Shown: positions 22,825 through 35,755, counted from the first letter of the stretch. The stretch: DNA of 64,000 nt from Methylocystis rosea (GCF_003855495.1 NZ_CP034086.1:2207501-2271500), one strand, 5' to 3'. Notes: generated by a model not told the origin, from the sequence alone. Numbers and translations are program-made.

Positions 22825-24812
22825 TGCTGTTTGGCTCCTTGAATGCGGCGAATAAAGTCTTCGTCAAACGCCGCCTCACTCTCGCGCGCGGCGTCCTCTC
22901 GCGCGCGCTTGACCTTGGGACTTTCCTTCGCCCCACGCGCGATCGCTCGCGCAGAGTCGGAGGCCGTCACGCGCGCGCCGATCGGCGCTGGAAGCATCTT
23001 GGGAACGGTATTTGCAAGCGCCAAAACCTCGCCAATGACGTCGATATCTGGCGCCGACCTATCGAGCCTGCGAACCGCTGCGACGCGTTCGCGCTGCTGC
23101 TTGGCGCTTGCGCGCGCGCCGGCCGGGTCGAAATAGCGATACTCAACCGCTTCTTCAGCGAAGCCTATGAGGTTGCCGCGCTCGTCTTCGAGCGGCAGGC
23201 GGTCCCATTGCTCGAATTTTGGAATGCGCACGGTCACGCGATCGCTGATGCGCTCGCGAAGCTCTCTACACGTCCAAGAGCGTCCGCCGACATCGATGGA
23301 ACAGTCATTCTTGATGACGCGCGTCTCGCGCGTCGAAAAGGCGGTAAAGAAGGCGTCGGGGTCGACTTCAGTCATATGCCAACCGGCCCCGACGGCCCGG
23401 TTGTAGGCTTCGATGGGCGAAAGGCCCTTCAATTGCCCGCGTTGCGGCAGCGCGTGATATTGCATAACGACCGCGCCGATGATTTCTCGGAATTGGCCAA
23501 ATGTGCCGTTGAAGGGGACGGGCGCCTTGCCGATGTTGGCGACTTTGGATTTCATGCGATCGCCGCCGATATAGCCCGGAATTTTTGCGAAGAGGTGGCG
23601 CAAGATCGCGAAGACGCCTTCAATCGCCTTGGCGCGAGCGTTATACGGTTTCGCGCGGATGAGGACGCGTTCCCCGTCATTGCCCGCGAGCTTCATGGCG
23701 TCGGGGATAAACTCGGCAAAGTTATATTCCGAGCCGTTATCGAGATAGAGGGTTTTCGGCAGGCCCCGAGCCGACGCCATCTCCATGAAGCTGGCGATGA
23801 CATGCGCGTTGCGAATGCCTGTGCCCTTGGGAAGAAAGACGACAGTCATCCACAGGCGCTTCGTCGCAACGTCGAGCCAACAGATCGCCTTTGCGTAGCG
23901 CTGAAAACCCTCCACCTCGGGCAACAGAAAATCGAGCGGATGCACGTCGCCGACAATGATATCCATCGGCGCCAGTCCGTCGATCGTGCGACGGATGGCG
24001 GGCGCGCTGTCCTGCCATGCTTTCCGGTCTTTCTTGAATTTGGCGACGGCGCGGTATTTGCTCTCCGCCTTGACGATGTGAAGCGGGATGGCACAGGCAC
24101 CGTTCGGCGGCTCGAAGCCGCGCTCCCTGACGAGCTTCTCAAGGTGACGTTCGGCGTCCAGACGGATCGCGGAAATGCCTTCCGACGCCTTGTGCCAGCC
24201 GCGAATGCGAGTTTTCAGCGCTTCCGCAATGGGCTCCAGTTCATTCCCCAACCCGACTTCGCGCACCCAGGCGTCGAATTTCACTGTGACGATCGTGCGT
24301 TTCGTCCGGTGATCGCTGCGCTTGGCGCGACACAATGCTCTGACGCCGTTGCATTGATAGTCCGCGAGGAAGCGATTGAGCGAGCGCGTGCTGTAGCGCC
24401 GAAATGTGCCCGAGCCCTTGATGTCAGGCAGCGGCCTTCCGCTCCATGCGCGAAGGATGTTCGCGTGGGCGACGGAGCCCGGCTTCGTCGCTTCGACCTC
24501 TTCGACAAAACGGGAGAACCAGTCCAGCACCGCAGCGGAGTGGGTTGCAAAGGTTCGCGGCATAACGGGCGTTGAAGGGCCGTTCAAATGGACCTTCAGG
24601 CGGTCTTGAACGTCGATTGGAAGGGAGTCGACGCGAACTTGATATTGAACGCCAGCCTTCCCGCCGCGACCGTGCACTTGACGAATGTCCAACTTGGCTC
24701 CGCGCCAAGTGCTTGCTTGCCCAGCAACGATCCGGGAAATTGCAATCTCAATCGCTCGCTTCGTTTTACCTGTTGCCTCCGCTATTGCGACTGTCGATAC
24801 GAATGCATTCAT
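22821..24812 (-). CDS. Mu A-like DDE transposase
   Basis: 663 residues, the full MuA length. The N-terminus has winged-helix DNA-binding features (STVAIAEATGKTKRAIEIAI; RGAKLDIRQVHGRGGKAGVQ). The catalytic core has D289 in IIVGDVHPLDF, D358 in TLYLDNGSEYNF and E398 in AKAIEGVFAILRH. The D-D spacing is as in MuA; the D-E spacing is somewhat shorter. The C-terminal beta-barrel (VGGRSWTCRELRE, RVTVRIPKFEQWDRLP) is followed by a basic tail that would contact MuB. All catalytic residues are present, so the protein may be active. First large gene of the early operon, 4-bp overlaps on both sides. Confidence 0.95.
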   Translation of the reverse strand: MNAFVSTVAIAEATGKTKRAIEIAISRIVAGQASTWRGAKLDIRQVHGRGGKAGVQYQVRVDSLPIDVQDRLKVHLNGPSTPVMPRTFATHSAAVLDWFSRFVEEVEATKPGSVAHANILRAWSGRPLPDIKGSGTFRRYSTRSLNRFLADYQCNGVRALCRAKRSDHRTKRTIVTVKFDAWVREVGLGNELEPIAEALKTRIRGWHKASEGISAIRLDAERHLEKLVRERGFEPPNGACAIPLHIVKAESKYRAVAKFKKDRKAWQDSAPAIRRTIDGLAPMDIIVGDVHPLDFLLPEVEGFQRYAKAICWLDVATKRLWMTVVFLPKGTGIRNAHVIASFMEMASARGLPKTLYLDNGSEYNFAEFIPDAMKLAGNDGERVLIRAKPYNARAKAIEGVFAILRHLFAKIPGYIGGDRMKSKVANIGKAPVPFNGTFGQFREIIGAVVMQYHALPQRGQLKGLSPIEAYNRAVGAGWHMTEVDPDAFFTAFSTRETRVIKNDCSIDVGGRSWTCRELRERISDRVTVRIPKFEQWDRLPLEDERGNLIGFAEEAVEYRYFDPAGARASAKQQRERVAAVRRLDRSAPDIDVIGEVLALANTVPKMLPAPIGARVTASDSARAIARGAKESPKVKRAREDAARESEAAFDEDFIRRIQGAKQQ

Positions 24813-25048
24813 GGCGCGCCATTCGCCTTTTGAAGCGCGGCGGCAACAACACGCTCTCGAAGCAAGTGGGACCGCATCCCGTTCCGATATCCTCGCAGAG
24901 AGCGTTCAACGGTTTGCCGATTAAGGGCGTTAGCGATACACCACGCGTTAAGCGTTGTGCCCTGCGCCACGAAACCCGCGCGCACCATCAGATACAAATC
25001 TTCTGACGGCGCGACCGTGAGGCGAATGTTGTGCGAAATTTGGCCCAT
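24809..25048 (-). CDS. Small Mu-type early DNA-binding protein (Ner position)
   Basis: 79 residues from ATG 25048. The middle, VRAGFVAQGTTLNAWCIANA followed by LNRQTVERSLRG, is the helix-turn-helix pattern of small proteins that precede transposase genes in Mu-like elements. The position corresponds to Ner, which represses early transcription. The start is only 5 bp from the start of the divergent repressor, leaving no room for promoters, so ATG 24988 (MVRAGFV) is a real alternative. It overlaps transposase A by 4 bp. Confidence 0.6.
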   Translation of the reverse strand: MGQISHNIRLTVAPSEDLYLMVRAGFVAQGTTLNAWCIANALNRQTVERSLRGYRNGMRSHLLRERVVAAALQKANGAP

Positions 25049-25053
25049 AATTG

Positions 25054-25539
25054 ATGAAAAATACACCTGACGATGCCTATGTCAAGGCTGAGAGTGGAGG
25101 GACGCGCACCGTTGAGCATTTGCGGGCCGCTCTGAAGCAAAGACGTGTAAAGCTGACAGACGTAGCGCGTGATCTTAATATTCCATACAGGTCATTGCAG
25201 AACTATTTTAATAAAAATGACATGCCGCTTTCGCTGTACGAGCAAATATGTCGGTTCGCGCGCATTCCACGGTCGTATCCGATGGATGGTTGCCGGATGA
25301 AGCTTGATGTTGAAAACATAAAGACTGCCCTGGTTGATGTTTTAGGTCAGAAGCTGCCATCAGTGAGCGTCAACACATCGCGGGAAAGCGGAATGAATAT
25401 CGAAATTGGAAATCCTCCAGCGGAAGATCGCGACTTTAAGTCTCTAAGAGCCGCTGCATCAATGATCGTGCTCTTACTCGACAGCAAGTATGATCGAATC
25501 TGTGAAGCCGAGTTAAACGGGCCCTTGGACGACGCATAA
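25054..25539 (+). CDS. Putative Mu-like repressor (c-type regulator)
   Basis: 161 residues. The N-terminal part VEHLRAALKQRRVKLTDVAR, followed by DLNIPYRSLQNYF and a short linker, is a helix-turn-helix of phage repressor type. The C-terminal half (IKTALVDVLGQKLPSVSV; SLRAAASMIVLLLDSKYDRI) would serve oligomerisation. It is the only plus-strand gene of the element and diverges from the early operon, exactly where Mu has c. Codon use is A/T-richer than surrounding genes. ATG 25054 is used; a TTG 3 bp earlier is less likely. Probable targets are the operators near the early start and possibly the GTGAAA palindromes at 13.0-13.7 kb. Confidence 0.65.
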   Translation: MKNTPDDAYVKAESGGTRTVEHLRAALKQRRVKLTDVARDLNIPYRSLQNYFNKNDMPLSLYEQICRFARIPRSYPMDGCRMKLDVENIKTALVDVLGQKLPSVSVNTSRESGMNIEIGNPPAEDRDFKSLRAAASMIVLLLDSKYDRICEAELNGPLDDA

Positions 25540-25552
25540 GGCAGGCGAGACT

Positions 25553-25684
25553 TTCGCCAATATGTTCGCCAATCGCCTCGCTGGGCGGGAGGCTTTCGCG
25601 AATCCAAATTGCATAATTCATTGTTTTGACGTGTTTTGATAAGTTCTGCGGCCACGCGCGAGTTTCGCCAATAGGTTCGCCAAT
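25553..25684. repeat. Paired TTCGCCAAT repeats, probable Mu-like end sites
   Basis: TTCGCCAAT occurs at 25553, 25565, 25664 and 25676: two pairs, each with 12-bp spacing, 111 bp apart. They lie beyond the repressor gene, where Mu-type elements carry their left-end transposase-binding sites. A further sequence reading inward from 25721 on the minus strand begins TGTCTGATTT, compatible with a TG-type terminus. No gene is seen between 25540 and 25936. Confidence 0.6.
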
Positions 25685-25783
25685 GTTCCGCAATCTAAGT
25701 GGCCTGTTTTTAAATCAGACACGGTTTTGGATGGACAAATAGCGATGTCCGCCGAGGACTAACAATTATGTCCGCTCCAATTC

Positions 25784-25798
25784 GAACAAAAAAAGAAC
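25784..25798 (+). promoter_or_regulatory. LexA (SOS) box of recA
   Basis: GAACAAAAAAAGAAC is a perfect match to the alphaproteobacterial LexA box GAAC-N7-GAAC, about 140 bp before the recA start. A further GAAC occurs 10 bases later. LexA repression of recA is established in this class, so SOS control is expected here. Confidence 0.9.
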
Positions 25799-25936
25799 TT
25801 GGCAAAAAGAACAAATCATGCACACTGGAGGTCAGGGTCAAGCGCGCTGTCCCCCTTCTCGCCTTGGCGCGTTTGGCCCCGCCCCTCGCAGCCGCATTGC
25901 CGCGCCTAGCTAACCGTGTCAGAAGGAATTTCAGCC

Positions 25937-27010
<1,074 letters not shown>

Positions 27011-27077
27011 GCCACCCTACGCGTCGTATGCAATCGCACTTCCGGCGCTGCGCGCGCCGGTGATTTGGAACTGGCGA

Positions 27078-27094
27078 GGGGGCCTGGCGCCCCC
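27078..27094 (+). terminator. Hairpin after recA
   Basis: GGGGGC-ctggc-GCCCCC, a 6-bp G/C stem 68 bp after the recA stop. It has no clear T-run, so it is a weak terminator candidate. The rest of the 291-bp recA-alaS gap shows no gene. Confidence 0.3.
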
Positions 27095-27301
27095 GCGCCA
27101 TTGCCGTTTCCCCCCGAAACTGTCATATCGCGCAGGACGAAGCGCGCGACGGCGCCGCCTGCCGCAGCCTTCGCCGCAACCTCGGGCCGTCGCCTGTTTC
27201 GTTGAAACGAAAAGCCGCTCCAGGTTATTGTTTTAACGCGTCTCCCGCATCGGCGCAGAAGCCGCTTCGGCGACGGGAGCGCATTCGCGAGCCGTGACCG
27301 C

Positions 27302-29974
27302 ATGAGTGGCGTCAACCAGATCCGCACCGCCTTCCTCGACTATTTCGCGCACAAGGGGCACGAGAAAGTCGCCTCATCGTCGCTCGTGCCGCACAATGAT
27401 CCGACGTTGATGTTCACCAACGCCGGCATGGTGCAATTCAAGAACGTCTTCACCGGCGTCGAAAAGCGCGCCTATGCGCGCGCCGCCTCGGCGCAAAAAT
27501 GCGTGCGCGCCGGCGGCAAGCATAACGACCTCGACAATGTCGGCTACACCGCGCGCCATCACACCTTCTTTGAGATGCTCGGCAATTTCTCCTTCGGCGA
27601 CTATTTCAAGGAAGGCGCGATCGAGCTTGCCTGGAACCTCATCACGCGCGAATTCGGGCTCAACGTCGATCGGCTGCTCGTCACCGTCTATCACGACGAC
27701 GACGAGGCCTATGATCTGTGGAAAAAGATCGCCGGCTTCAACGACAGCCGCATCATCCGCATCGCCAGTTCCGACAATTTCTGGAGCATGGGCGATGCCG
27801 GCCCCTGCGGCCCCTGCTCGGAGATCTTCTACGACCAGGGCGAGGCGCTCAAAGGCGGTCCGCCCGGCAGTCCGGACGAGGACGGCGACAGATTCCTGGA
27901 GTTCTGGAACCTCGTCTTCATGCAATATGAGCAGGTGGCGCCGGGACAACGCGCGCCGCTGCCGCGCCCCTCGATCGACACCGGCATGGGATTGGAGCGC
28001 ATCGCCGCGCTGATGCAGGGCGTGACCTCCAACTACGACATTGATCTCTTCCGCGCGCTGACCGGCGCGGTCGCCGATTTCACCGGCGCGGCGGTCGACG
28101 GCCCGCAGGGCGCGAGCCATCGCGTCATCGCCGACCATCTACGCGCCTCCTCCTTCCTCGTCGCCGACGGCGTCACGCCGTCGAACGAAGGCCGCGGCTA
28201 TGTGCTGCGCCGAATCATGCGCCGCGCCATGCGGCACGCCCAGCTTCTCGGCGCGAAAGAACCGCTGATGTGGAAGCTGGCGCCGACGCTCGTCGCCGAG
28301 ATGGGCCAGGCCTATCCGGAGCTCGTGCGCGCGCAGTCGCTCATCGCCGACACGCTGCTTTCCGAAGAGACGCGCTTTCGCGCCACGCTCGCGCGCGGTC
28401 TCGCGATCCTCGACGAGGAGACGGCGGCGCTCGGCCAGGGCGACAAGCTCTCCGGCGAAACGGCGTTCAAACTCTATGACACCTACGGCTTCCCGCTCGA
28501 TCTCACCGAGGACGCCTTGCGTCCGCGCGGCATCGGCGTCGACAAGGAAATCTTCAACGCCGCGATGGAGCGCCAGCGGGCGGACGCGCGCAAGGCCTGG
28601 TCCGGCTCCGGCGAAACCGCGACCGAAGCGCTCTGGTTCGCGCTGAAGGAACGTCTCGGCGCGACCGAATTCCTCGGCTATGAAACCGAAAGAAGCGAGG
28701 GCGTCGTCACCGCCATCATTCATGACGGCGGCGAGGCCTTTTCGCTGAAGGAAGGCGGGCGCGGCGCGCTGATCCTCAATCAGACGCCCTTCTACGGCGA
28801 ATCGGGCGGACAGGTCGGCGACGTCGGCGTGATGCGCGCCCGCGGCCTGCGCTTTCGCGTGGAAAACACCGTCAAGAAGCTCGGCGACCTCATCGTTCAC
28901 GAGGGCGTCGTCGAAGAGGGCGAGATCACGCCCGGCCTCGCGCTCGAGCTCGACGTCGACCACGAGCGCCGCACTCAGTCGCGCGCCAACCATTCGGCCA
29001 CCCATATTCTGCATGAGGCGCTGCGGCAGGTGCTCGGCGAGCATGTGGCGCAAAGGGGGTCGCTCGTCGCGCCGGATCGGCTGCGCTTCGACTTCACCCA
29101 TCCCAAGCCGCTCACCGATGAGGAGCTGGCGCGCGTCGAGACGCTCGCCAATGAGATTGTTCAGGACAATGCGCCCGTCGAGACGCGGGTGATGGCCCAG
29201 GACGACGCCATCCGCTCCGGCGCGCGCGCGCTCTTTGGCGAAAAATACGGCGACGAAGTGCGCGTCGTCTCGATGGGCCCGGTGAGTCCCGGCGCCGCGC
29301 ATCCCTTCTCCGTCGAGCTGTGCGGCGGCACGCATGTCGCGCGCACCGGCGACATCGGCCTCGTCGCCATCGTCGGCGAGGGCGCGGTCGCGTCCGGCGT
29401 GCGCCGCATCGAGGCGCGCACCGCCGAGGGCGCGCGCAGCCAGCTTGTCGCGCAATCGCGCGCGCTGCGCGACATGGCGGCGCTGATGCGCGCCCCTGTC
29501 GAAGACGCGCCGGCGCGACTTGCCGCTCTTCTCGACGAGCGCAAGCGGCTTGAACGCGAACTCGCGGACGCAAAACGCAAGCTCGCGATGGGCGGTGGCG
29601 CTGTCGACGGCGCCGCCGAGAAGCCGCGCGACATCGGCGGCGTTAAGCTGCTGGCGCGCGCGGTCGAAGGCATCGAGGCCAAGGATTTGAAGTCGATGGT
29701 CGACGACGCCAAGAAGGCGATCGGCTCGGGCGTTGTCGCGATCGCTAGCGCCTCGCCCGACGGCAAGGCCGGCATTGTCGTCGGCGTCACCGATGATCTC
29801 ACCGAGAAATACAGCGCCGTGGATTTCGTGCGCGTCGCGAGCGTTATGCTCGGCGGCAAGGGCGGCGGCGGCCGCCCCGACCTTGCGCAGGCGGGCGGCC
29901 CCAACGCCGCCGCCATCGATCAGGCGCTCGCCTCCGTCGAGGATGCGTTGCGCGGAAAAGCGGCCACGCCATGA
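27302..29974 (+). CDS. alaS: Alanyl-tRNA synthetase
   Basis: 890 residues, full family length. Charges tRNA-Ala. The class II catalytic domain begins [20 protein letters not shown], with [15 protein letters not shown] and the ATP-binding [13 protein letters not shown]. The editing domain has [11 protein letters not shown] and the zinc-binding [13 protein letters not shown]. The C-terminal C-Ala domain ends [15 protein letters not shown]. The recA-alaS order is common in alphaproteobacteria. ATG 27302 is chosen by homology ([11 protein letters not shown]); its ribosome site is weak. The stop overlaps the channel gene start by 4 bp. Confidence 0.98.
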   Translation: MSGVNQIRTAFLDYFAHKGHEKVASSSLVPHNDPTLMFTNAGMVQFKNVFTGVEKRAYARAASAQKCVRAGGKHNDLDNVGYTARHHTFFEMLGNFSFGDYFKEGAIELAWNLITREFGLNVDRLLVTVYHDDDEAYDLWKKIAGFNDSRIIRIASSDNFWSMGDAGPCGPCSEIFYDQGEALKGGPPGSPDEDGDRFLEFWNLVFMQYEQVAPGQRAPLPRPSIDTGMGLERIAALMQGVTSNYDIDLFRALTGAVADFTGAAVDGPQGASHRVIADHLRASSFLVADGVTPSNEGRGYVLRRIMRRAMRHAQLLGAKEPLMWKLAPTLVAEMGQAYPELVRAQSLIADTLLSEETRFRATLARGLAILDEETAALGQGDKLSGETAFKLYDTYGFPLDLTEDALRPRGIGVDKEIFNAAMERQRADARKAWSGSGETATEALWFALKERLGATEFLGYETERSEGVVTAIIHDGGEAFSLKEGGRGALILNQTPFYGESGGQVGDVGVMRARGLRFRVENTVKKLGDLIVHEGVVEEGEITPGLALELDVDHERRTQSRANHSATHILHEALRQVLGEHVAQRGSLVAPDRLRFDFTHPKPLTDEELARVETLANEIVQDNAPVETRVMAQDDAIRSGARALFGEKYGDEVRVVSMGPVSPGAAHPFSVELCGGTHVARTGDIGLVAIVGEGAVASGVRRIEARTAEGARSQLVAQSRALRDMAALMRAPVEDAPARLAALLDERKRLERELADAKRKLAMGGGAVDGAAEKPRDIGGVKLLARAVEGIEAKDLKSMVDDAKKAIGSGVVAIASASPDGKAGIVVGVTDDLTEKYSAVDFVRVASVMLGGKGGGGRPDLAQAGGPNAAAIDQALASVEDALRGKAATP

Positions 29975-31212
29975 ACGAGCCGGACCGGCGGCGCGGTCTG
30001 GCTTTGTTGCGGCGACGCGTCCACGTCGTCCTGGACGGCGGCAGCCACGACCGGTTCGCACGCGTCGTGCATCGCGGGCTGATTGGGCTCGTGCTGCTGT
30101 CGGTCGTTTCGGTGATTTTCGAATCGGTGCCGGAATACAGCGACAGCTATGCGGATGTCTTCGACCTTATCGAATATGTCGCCGTCGCCGCCTTCACGCT
30201 CGAATATGTCTTGCGCGTCTGGTGCGCCCCCGAACATGCGCTCTATGCGCGCCGCTCGCCGACGGCGGCGCGGCTCGCCTTCATCGGATCAGGCTGGGCG
30301 CTGATCGACCTCGCCGCCTTCCTGCCCTTCTATCTCTCGTTCTACTTCTCGGCGGATCTGCGCGTCTTTTTGATGCTGCGCCTGCTGCGGTTCTTCAAAT
30401 TCGCGCGCTATTCTCCTGGCATCCGCACATTGCTGGCGGTGATCGAGGCCGAGCGCAAGGCGCTGCTCGCCTGGCTAATCATTCTGTTTGGCGCGGTGCT
30501 GTTCTTTTCGACCGCGATGCATATCGCCGAACATGAGGCGCAGCCCGAAAAATTCGGCACGATTCCGGACGCCATGTGGTGGGCGATCGAAACGGTGACG
30601 ACCGTCGGCTATGGCGAAGTCATCCCGCTCACGCTGGCGGGCAAGCTCATCGCCTCCTTCGCCATGGTGACGGGCTTTCTGCTGCTGGGCCTGCCGGTCG
30701 GCATTCTCGCCACCGCCTTCGCCGAAGAAATTCACCGCCGCGAATTCGTCGTCACGTGGACGATGGTCGCCAGCGTGCCGCTGTTTCGCGGCCTCGATGC
30801 GGCCGGGATTGCCGAGATCATGCGCTATCTTCGGGCGCAGTCCATCCCCCGGGGCGCAATGATCGTGCGCAAGGGCGATCCCGCGCATTCGATGTATTTC
30901 ATCGCCGAAGGCGAGGTCGAAGTCGAACTGGCGCATGAAAACGTCAAGCTCGGCGAAGGGCAGTTCTTCGGCGAGATCGCCGTTCTGCACAAAACATCGC
31001 GCACCGCCGACGTGCGGGCGACCGCGCCGACGAAACTCCTTATCCTCGACGCCTATGATCTGCAGACGCTGACCAAGCGCAATCCGGAGATTGGAGAGGC
31101 GATCCGAGAGATTGCGCAGTCACGATCCGAACTCGCGCCAGCAGAGCGGCACGGCGACATGATCGAAGCGGAGCTCGAGGAGCCGGCGTCGGAAGACGTG
31201 AACGAGATATAG
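29971..31212 (+). CDS. Cyclic-nucleotide-gated potassium channel (MlotiK1-like)
   Basis: 413 residues. Six transmembrane segments are visible, from [19 protein letters not shown] to [21 protein letters not shown] pore helix leads to the K+ selectivity filter TTVGYGE. The voltage-sensor-like S4 ([16 protein letters not shown]) carries few basic residues. A C-terminal cyclic-nucleotide-binding domain runs from [20 protein letters not shown] to [15 protein letters not shown], with the phosphate-binding cassette [19 protein letters not shown]. Layout and length resemble the Mesorhizobium MlotiK1 channel. It starts inside the alaS stop codon (ATGA), so expression is coupled to alaS, an odd pairing. 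Confidence 0.93.
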   Translation: MNEPDRRRGLALLRRRVHVVLDGGSHDRFARVVHRGLIGLVLLSVVSVIFESVPEYSDSYADVFDLIEYVAVAAFTLEYVLRVWCAPEHALYARRSPTAARLAFIGSGWALIDLAAFLPFYLSFYFSADLRVFLMLRLLRFFKFARYSPGIRTLLAVIEAERKALLAWLIILFGAVLFFSTAMHIAEHEAQPEKFGTIPDAMWWAIETVTTVGYGEVIPLTLAGKLIASFAMVTGFLLLGLPVGILATAFAEEIHRREFVVTWTMVASVPLFRGLDAAGIAEIMRYLRAQSIPRGAMIVRKGDPAHSMYFIAEGEVEVELAHENVKLGEGQFFGEIAVLHKTSRTADVRATAPTKLLILDAYDLQTLTKRNPEIGEAIREIAQSRSELAPAERHGDMIEAELEEPASEDVNEI

Positions 31213-31326
31213 TTCACGCCGCGTTTGAGCAGTTCTGCGTGGATGCCCGCGACAAAGCGCGGGCATGACGCGGAGAGAAGTTGCGAGACTTGCGCGCTGC
31301 GCCGCGTGATGGCCCTCGCGCGGTGA

Positions 31327-31728
31327 TCAGCCGCCGATCGCCGCGCGCAGCTCCTGCAATTGCGCGAGCTTGTCGGACGCGGCTAGACGCGCTTCGTCAG
31401 ACTTGGCGTCGGAGATGTCCTCGCGCGCGTTCCGAATGTCGACGTCGACCTTGGCGACGTCGATTTCGGCAAGAGGAATCGCCTGTTCGGCGAGAATGGT
31501 GAAGCCGGACGCATTGACGTCGGCGAACCCGCCGCGCACGAAAAGCTTCTCGACCTTGCCGTCGCCGCCGGCGACCGTCACCACGCCGGCCTTCAGCGTG
31601 GTCATGACCGGCGCATGGTCCTTGAGCACGGTGAACTGACCGTCGGCGCCAGGGGCGACGACCGACTCGACATCGCCGGAGAAGAGATGCTTCTCGGGTG
31701 AGACGAGTTCGAAGTGGAATGCAGCCAT
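31327..31728 (-). CDS. atpC: F1F0 ATP synthase, epsilon subunit
   Basis: 133 residues. The N-terminal beta-sandwich is [20 protein letters not shown], followed by [20 protein letters not shown] and then [19 protein letters not shown] short helical tail ([20 protein letters not shown]) completes the family pattern. It links rotor and catalytic head and can inhibit ATP hydrolysis. Last gene of atpHAGDC, separated from atpD by a 115-bp gap with palindromic repeats. Confidence 0.95.
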   Translation of the reverse strand: MAAFHFELVSPEKHLFSGDVESVVAPGADGQFTVLKDHAPVMTTLKAGVVTVAGGDGKVEKLFVRGGFADVNASGFTILAEQAIPLAEIDVAKVDVDIRNAREDISDAKSDEARLAASDKLAQLQELRAAIGG

Positions 31729-31763
31729 GATGTTCTCCGACGGCGCTTTGCGTTCAGCCCGTC

Positions 31764-31825
31764 ATGGCCGGGCGACCCGGCCATCCACGAAAACTGATCA
31801 GCGTCATGGCCGGAGCACGTCCGGC
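31764..31825. repeat. Palindromic repeats between atpD and atpC
   Basis: ATGGCCGGG-cga-CCCGGCCAT is a perfect 9-bp-arm hairpin at 31764-31784, followed by GGCCGGA-gcacg-TCCGGCC at about 31807-31825. The string GTCATGGCCG...CATCCACG recurs at 41931-41973, so this is a dispersed family. In the atp operon it could stabilise the mRNA or adjust atpC expression. Confidence 0.75.
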
Positions 31826-31843
31826 CAAAACGCTTTGTAAAAG

Positions 31844-33295
<1,452 letters not shown>

Positions 33296-34177
33296 TCAGA
33301 GCGCCTCGGCGCCCGAGATGATTTCGATGAGCTCCTTGGTGATCATCGCCTGACGCGACCTGTTGTAGATCGTCGTCTGCTTCTTGATCATATCGCCGGC
33401 GTTGCGCGTCGCATTGTCCATCGCGCTCATGCGGGCGCCTTGTTCGGAGGCGGCGTTTTCGAGCAGCGCGCGGAACACCTGCACGGAGATGTTGCGCGGC
33501 AGCAGCGTCGAGAGAATTTCGTCCTGTCCCGGCTCATATTCATAAGACGCTTGCGGACCTTCGACGGGCGGCGCGTTTTCGTTCGAGGGAATTTGCGCCG
33601 GGATGAGCTGCTGCGCGGTCGGAATTTGAGCGATCACCGATTTGAAGCGCGAGAAGAACAGCGTCGCGACGTCGAAGTCGCCCTCTTCGAACATGCGGAT
33701 GATCTTCTTGCCGATCTCATCGGCGGTGTCGAAGCCCAGCTGCTTGACGCCGCGCAGCTCGATGACCTCGATGATGTTGCGCTCATACTGGCGGCGAAGC
33801 TGCTCGAAACCCTTCTTGCCGACGCAGAGGATCTTGACGGTCTTGCCCTGATCCTGAAGCCGCGCGATGTGCTCGCGGGCGAGACGCACGATGGAGGAAT
33901 TGAAGGCGCCGCAAAGGCCGCGCTCGGCGGTGGCGACGACCAGCAGGTGCGTCTCATCCTTGCCATTGCCGGCCAAGAGCGGAGGTCCGCCCGCCGTCAC
34001 GCTGGACGCGAGATTGGCGAGCACCGACTCCATGCGCTCGGCATAGGGACGCGCCGCTTCCGCCGCCGACTGGGCGCGGCGCAATTTTGCGGCGGCGACC
34101 ATCTGCATGGCCTTGGTGATCTTCTGCGTCGCCTTGACGGAGGAGATGCGGTTTCGAAGATCCTTTAGCGAGGGCAT
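33296..34177 (-). CDS. atpG: F1F0 ATP synthase, gamma subunit
   Basis: 293 residues. Central stalk. The N-terminal coiled coil is [20 protein letters not shown] followed by [15 protein letters not shown]. The C-terminal helix is [20 protein letters not shown], followed by [20 protein letters not shown]. Both match the family. An Ala/Pro/Glu insertion around [20 protein letters not shown] is typical of alphaproteobacterial gamma subunits. Lies between atpA and atpD. Confidence 0.97.
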   Translation of the reverse strand: MPSLKDLRNRISSVKATQKITKAMQMVAAAKLRRAQSAAEAARPYAERMESVLANLASSVTAGGPPLLAGNGKDETHLLVVATAERGLCGAFNSSIVRLAREHIARLQDQGKTVKILCVGKKGFEQLRRQYERNIIEVIELRGVKQLGFDTADEIGKKIIRMFEEGDFDVATLFFSRFKSVIAQIPTAQQLIPAQIPSNENAPPVEGPQASYEYEPGQDEILSTLLPRNISVQVFRALLENAASEQGARMSAMDNATRNAGDMIKKQTTIYNRSRQAMITKELIEIISGAEAL

Positions 34178-34225
34178 GTCGTTTTTGCCTGTCTCGTTTC
34201 ACCAACGCCCATATGACCGGGCGCG

Positions 34226-35755
34226 TTAAGCGAAGCTCTTCGCGAAGCTCTCGACGACGCTCTTGAGTTTCGCCGCAGTCTCGTCGGTGAGATCCTTCGT
34301 CGTGCGGATGCTCTCGAGAATGTCGCTGTGCTGCGAACGCAGCAGCGCGAGCAAGCCGTCCTCGAACGCGCGCACGCGATTGACCGGCAGCGGATCGAGA
34401 TAGCCGTTGACGCCGGCGTAGATCACGCAGGTCTGCTCTTCCATCTTCAAGGGCGAGAACTGCGGCTGCTTCAAGAGTTCGGTGAGGCGCGCGCCGCGAT
34501 TCAGGAGGCGCTGCGTCACCGCGTCGAGGTCCGAGCCGAACTGGGCGAAGGCGGCCATTTCGCGATACTGCGCCAGTTCGCCCTTGATCTTGCCGGCGAC
34601 CTTCTTGGTCGCCTTGGTCTGCGCCGACGAGCCGACGCGCGACACCGAAAGGCCGACGTTCACCGCGGGACGAATGCCCTGGTAGAAGAGATCGGTCTCA
34701 AGGAAGATCTGGCCGTCGGTGATCGAGATGACGTTCGTCGGAATATAAGCCGACACGTCGTTCGCCTGCGTCTCGATGACCGGCAGCGCGGTGAGCGATC
34801 CGGCGCCGCGATCGTCGGAAAGCTTCGCGGCGCGCTCGAGCAGGCGCGAATGCAGATAGAAGACGTCGCCCGGATAGGCTTCGCGGCCCGGCGGGCGGCG
34901 CAGCAGCAGCGACATCTGACGGTAGGCGACGGCCTGCTTCGACAGATCGTCATAGATGATCACGGCGTGCATGCCGTTGTCGCGGAAATATTCGCCCATC
35001 GCGCAGCCGGAGAAGGGCGCGAGGAACTGCATCGGCGCCGGATCCGAAGCCGTCGCGGCGACGATGATCGAATATTCGAGCGCGCCGCGCTCTTCGAGCA
35101 CCTTGACGAATTGCGCCACGGTCGAGCGCTTCTGGCCGATAGCGACATAGACGCAGTAGAGCTTCGACTTCTCGTCGTCGCCGTCGTTCAGCGATTTCTG
35201 ATTGAGGATCGTGTCGAGCGCGATGGCGGTCTTGCCGGTCTGGCGATCGCCGATGATCAGTTCGCGCTGGCCGCGGCCGATCGGGATCAGCGCGTCGACG
35301 GCCTTCAAGCCCGTCGCCATCGGCTCATGCACGGATTTGCGCGGAATGATGCCCGGCGCCTTGACGTCGACGCGCGAACGCTGAGCCGTCTTGATCGGGC
35401 CCTTGCCGTCGATCGGATTGCCGAGCGCGTCGACGACGCGGCCCAGGAGCTCCTTGCCGACCGGAACCTCGACGATGGCGCCGGTGCGCTTGACCGTCTG
35501 GCCTTCCTTGATGTGGCGGTCGTCGCCGAAAATCACGATGCCGACATTGTCGGTTTCGAGATTGAGCGCCATGCCCTTGGTGCCGTCCTGGAATTCGACG
35601 GTCTCACCGGCCTGAACATTGTCGAGTCCATAGACGCGCGCAATGCCGTCGCCGACGGACAGAACCTGGCCGACCTCGGTGACCTCGGCCTCGGCGCCAA
35701 AGTTGGCGATCTCCTTCTTGAGGATCGCGGAAATTTCTGCGGCGCGGATATCCAT
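34226..35755 (-). CDS. atpA: F1F0 ATP synthase, alpha subunit
   Basis: 509 residues. Non-catalytic nucleotide-binding subunit with P-loop [18 protein letters not shown] and the alpha signature [21 protein letters not shown]-terminus [20 protein letters not shown]. Alternates with beta in the F1 head. The ATG at 35755 shares a base with the atpH stop (TGATG), so it is translated by coupling. Confidence 0.98.
   Translation of the reverse strand: MDIRAAEISAILKKEIANFGAEAEVTEVGQVLSVGDGIARVYGLDNVQAGETVEFQDGTKGMALNLETDNVGIVIFGDDRHIKEGQTVKRTGAIVEVPVGKELLGRVVDALGNPIDGKGPIKTAQRSRVDVKAPGIIPRKSVHEPMATGLKAVDALIPIGRGQRELIIGDRQTGKTAIALDTILNQKSLNDGDDEKSKLYCVYVAIGQKRSTVAQFVKVLEERGALEYSIIVAATASDPAPMQFLAPFSGCAMGEYFRDNGMHAVIIYDDLSKQAVAYRQMSLLLRRPPGREAYPGDVFYLHSRLLERAAKLSDDRGAGSLTALPVIETQANDVSAYIPTNVISITDGQIFLETDLFYQGIRPAVNVGLSVSRVGSSAQTKATKKVAGKIKGELAQYREMAAFAQFGSDLDAVTQRLLNRGARLTELLKQPQFSPLKMEEQTCVIYAGVNGYLDPLPVNRVRAFEDGLLALLRSQHSDILESIRTTKDLTDETAAKLKSVVESFAKSFA

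Larger units (their letters stand above)
9720..25721 (-). mobile_element. Mu-like transposable prophage remnant with defence-like cargo
   Basis: A 16-kb block with Mu hallmarks in Mu order, read on the minus strand: divergent repressor, small DNA-binding protein, transposase A, ATPase B, GemA-like protein, Mor-like regulators, and an I-type protease. The right-hand boundary is set by paired TTCGCCAAT repeats at 25553-25684 and a possible TG start reading inward from 25721 (TGTCTGATTT). No matching end was found on the left, so 9720 is only the last phage-like gene and the HNH gene may belong too. No portal, capsid, tail or lysis genes are present, so the element is defective or has become a cargo carrier. 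It sits just upstream of recA. Boundaries are approximate. Confidence 0.8.

Noticed and set aside
22794..24575. A 593-codon open frame antisense to the Mu A-like transposase
   Set aside because: Shadow frame; the transposase has all catalytic motifs.
25676..25690. A second LexA box (GTTC-N6-GTTC) near the element end
   Set aside because: The spacing is 6 instead of the required 7 and it coincides with the end repeats.
9390..25710. The 10-bp string CTAAGTGGCC near both 9401 and 25695 as element-end direct repeats
   Set aside because: The left copy lies inside the HNH coding sequence, the flanks differ, and Mu-type target duplications are about 5 bp; chance is likely.
28139..30061. A 640-codon open frame antisense to alaS
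   Set aside because: Shadow of alaS; no protein-like composition or motifs.
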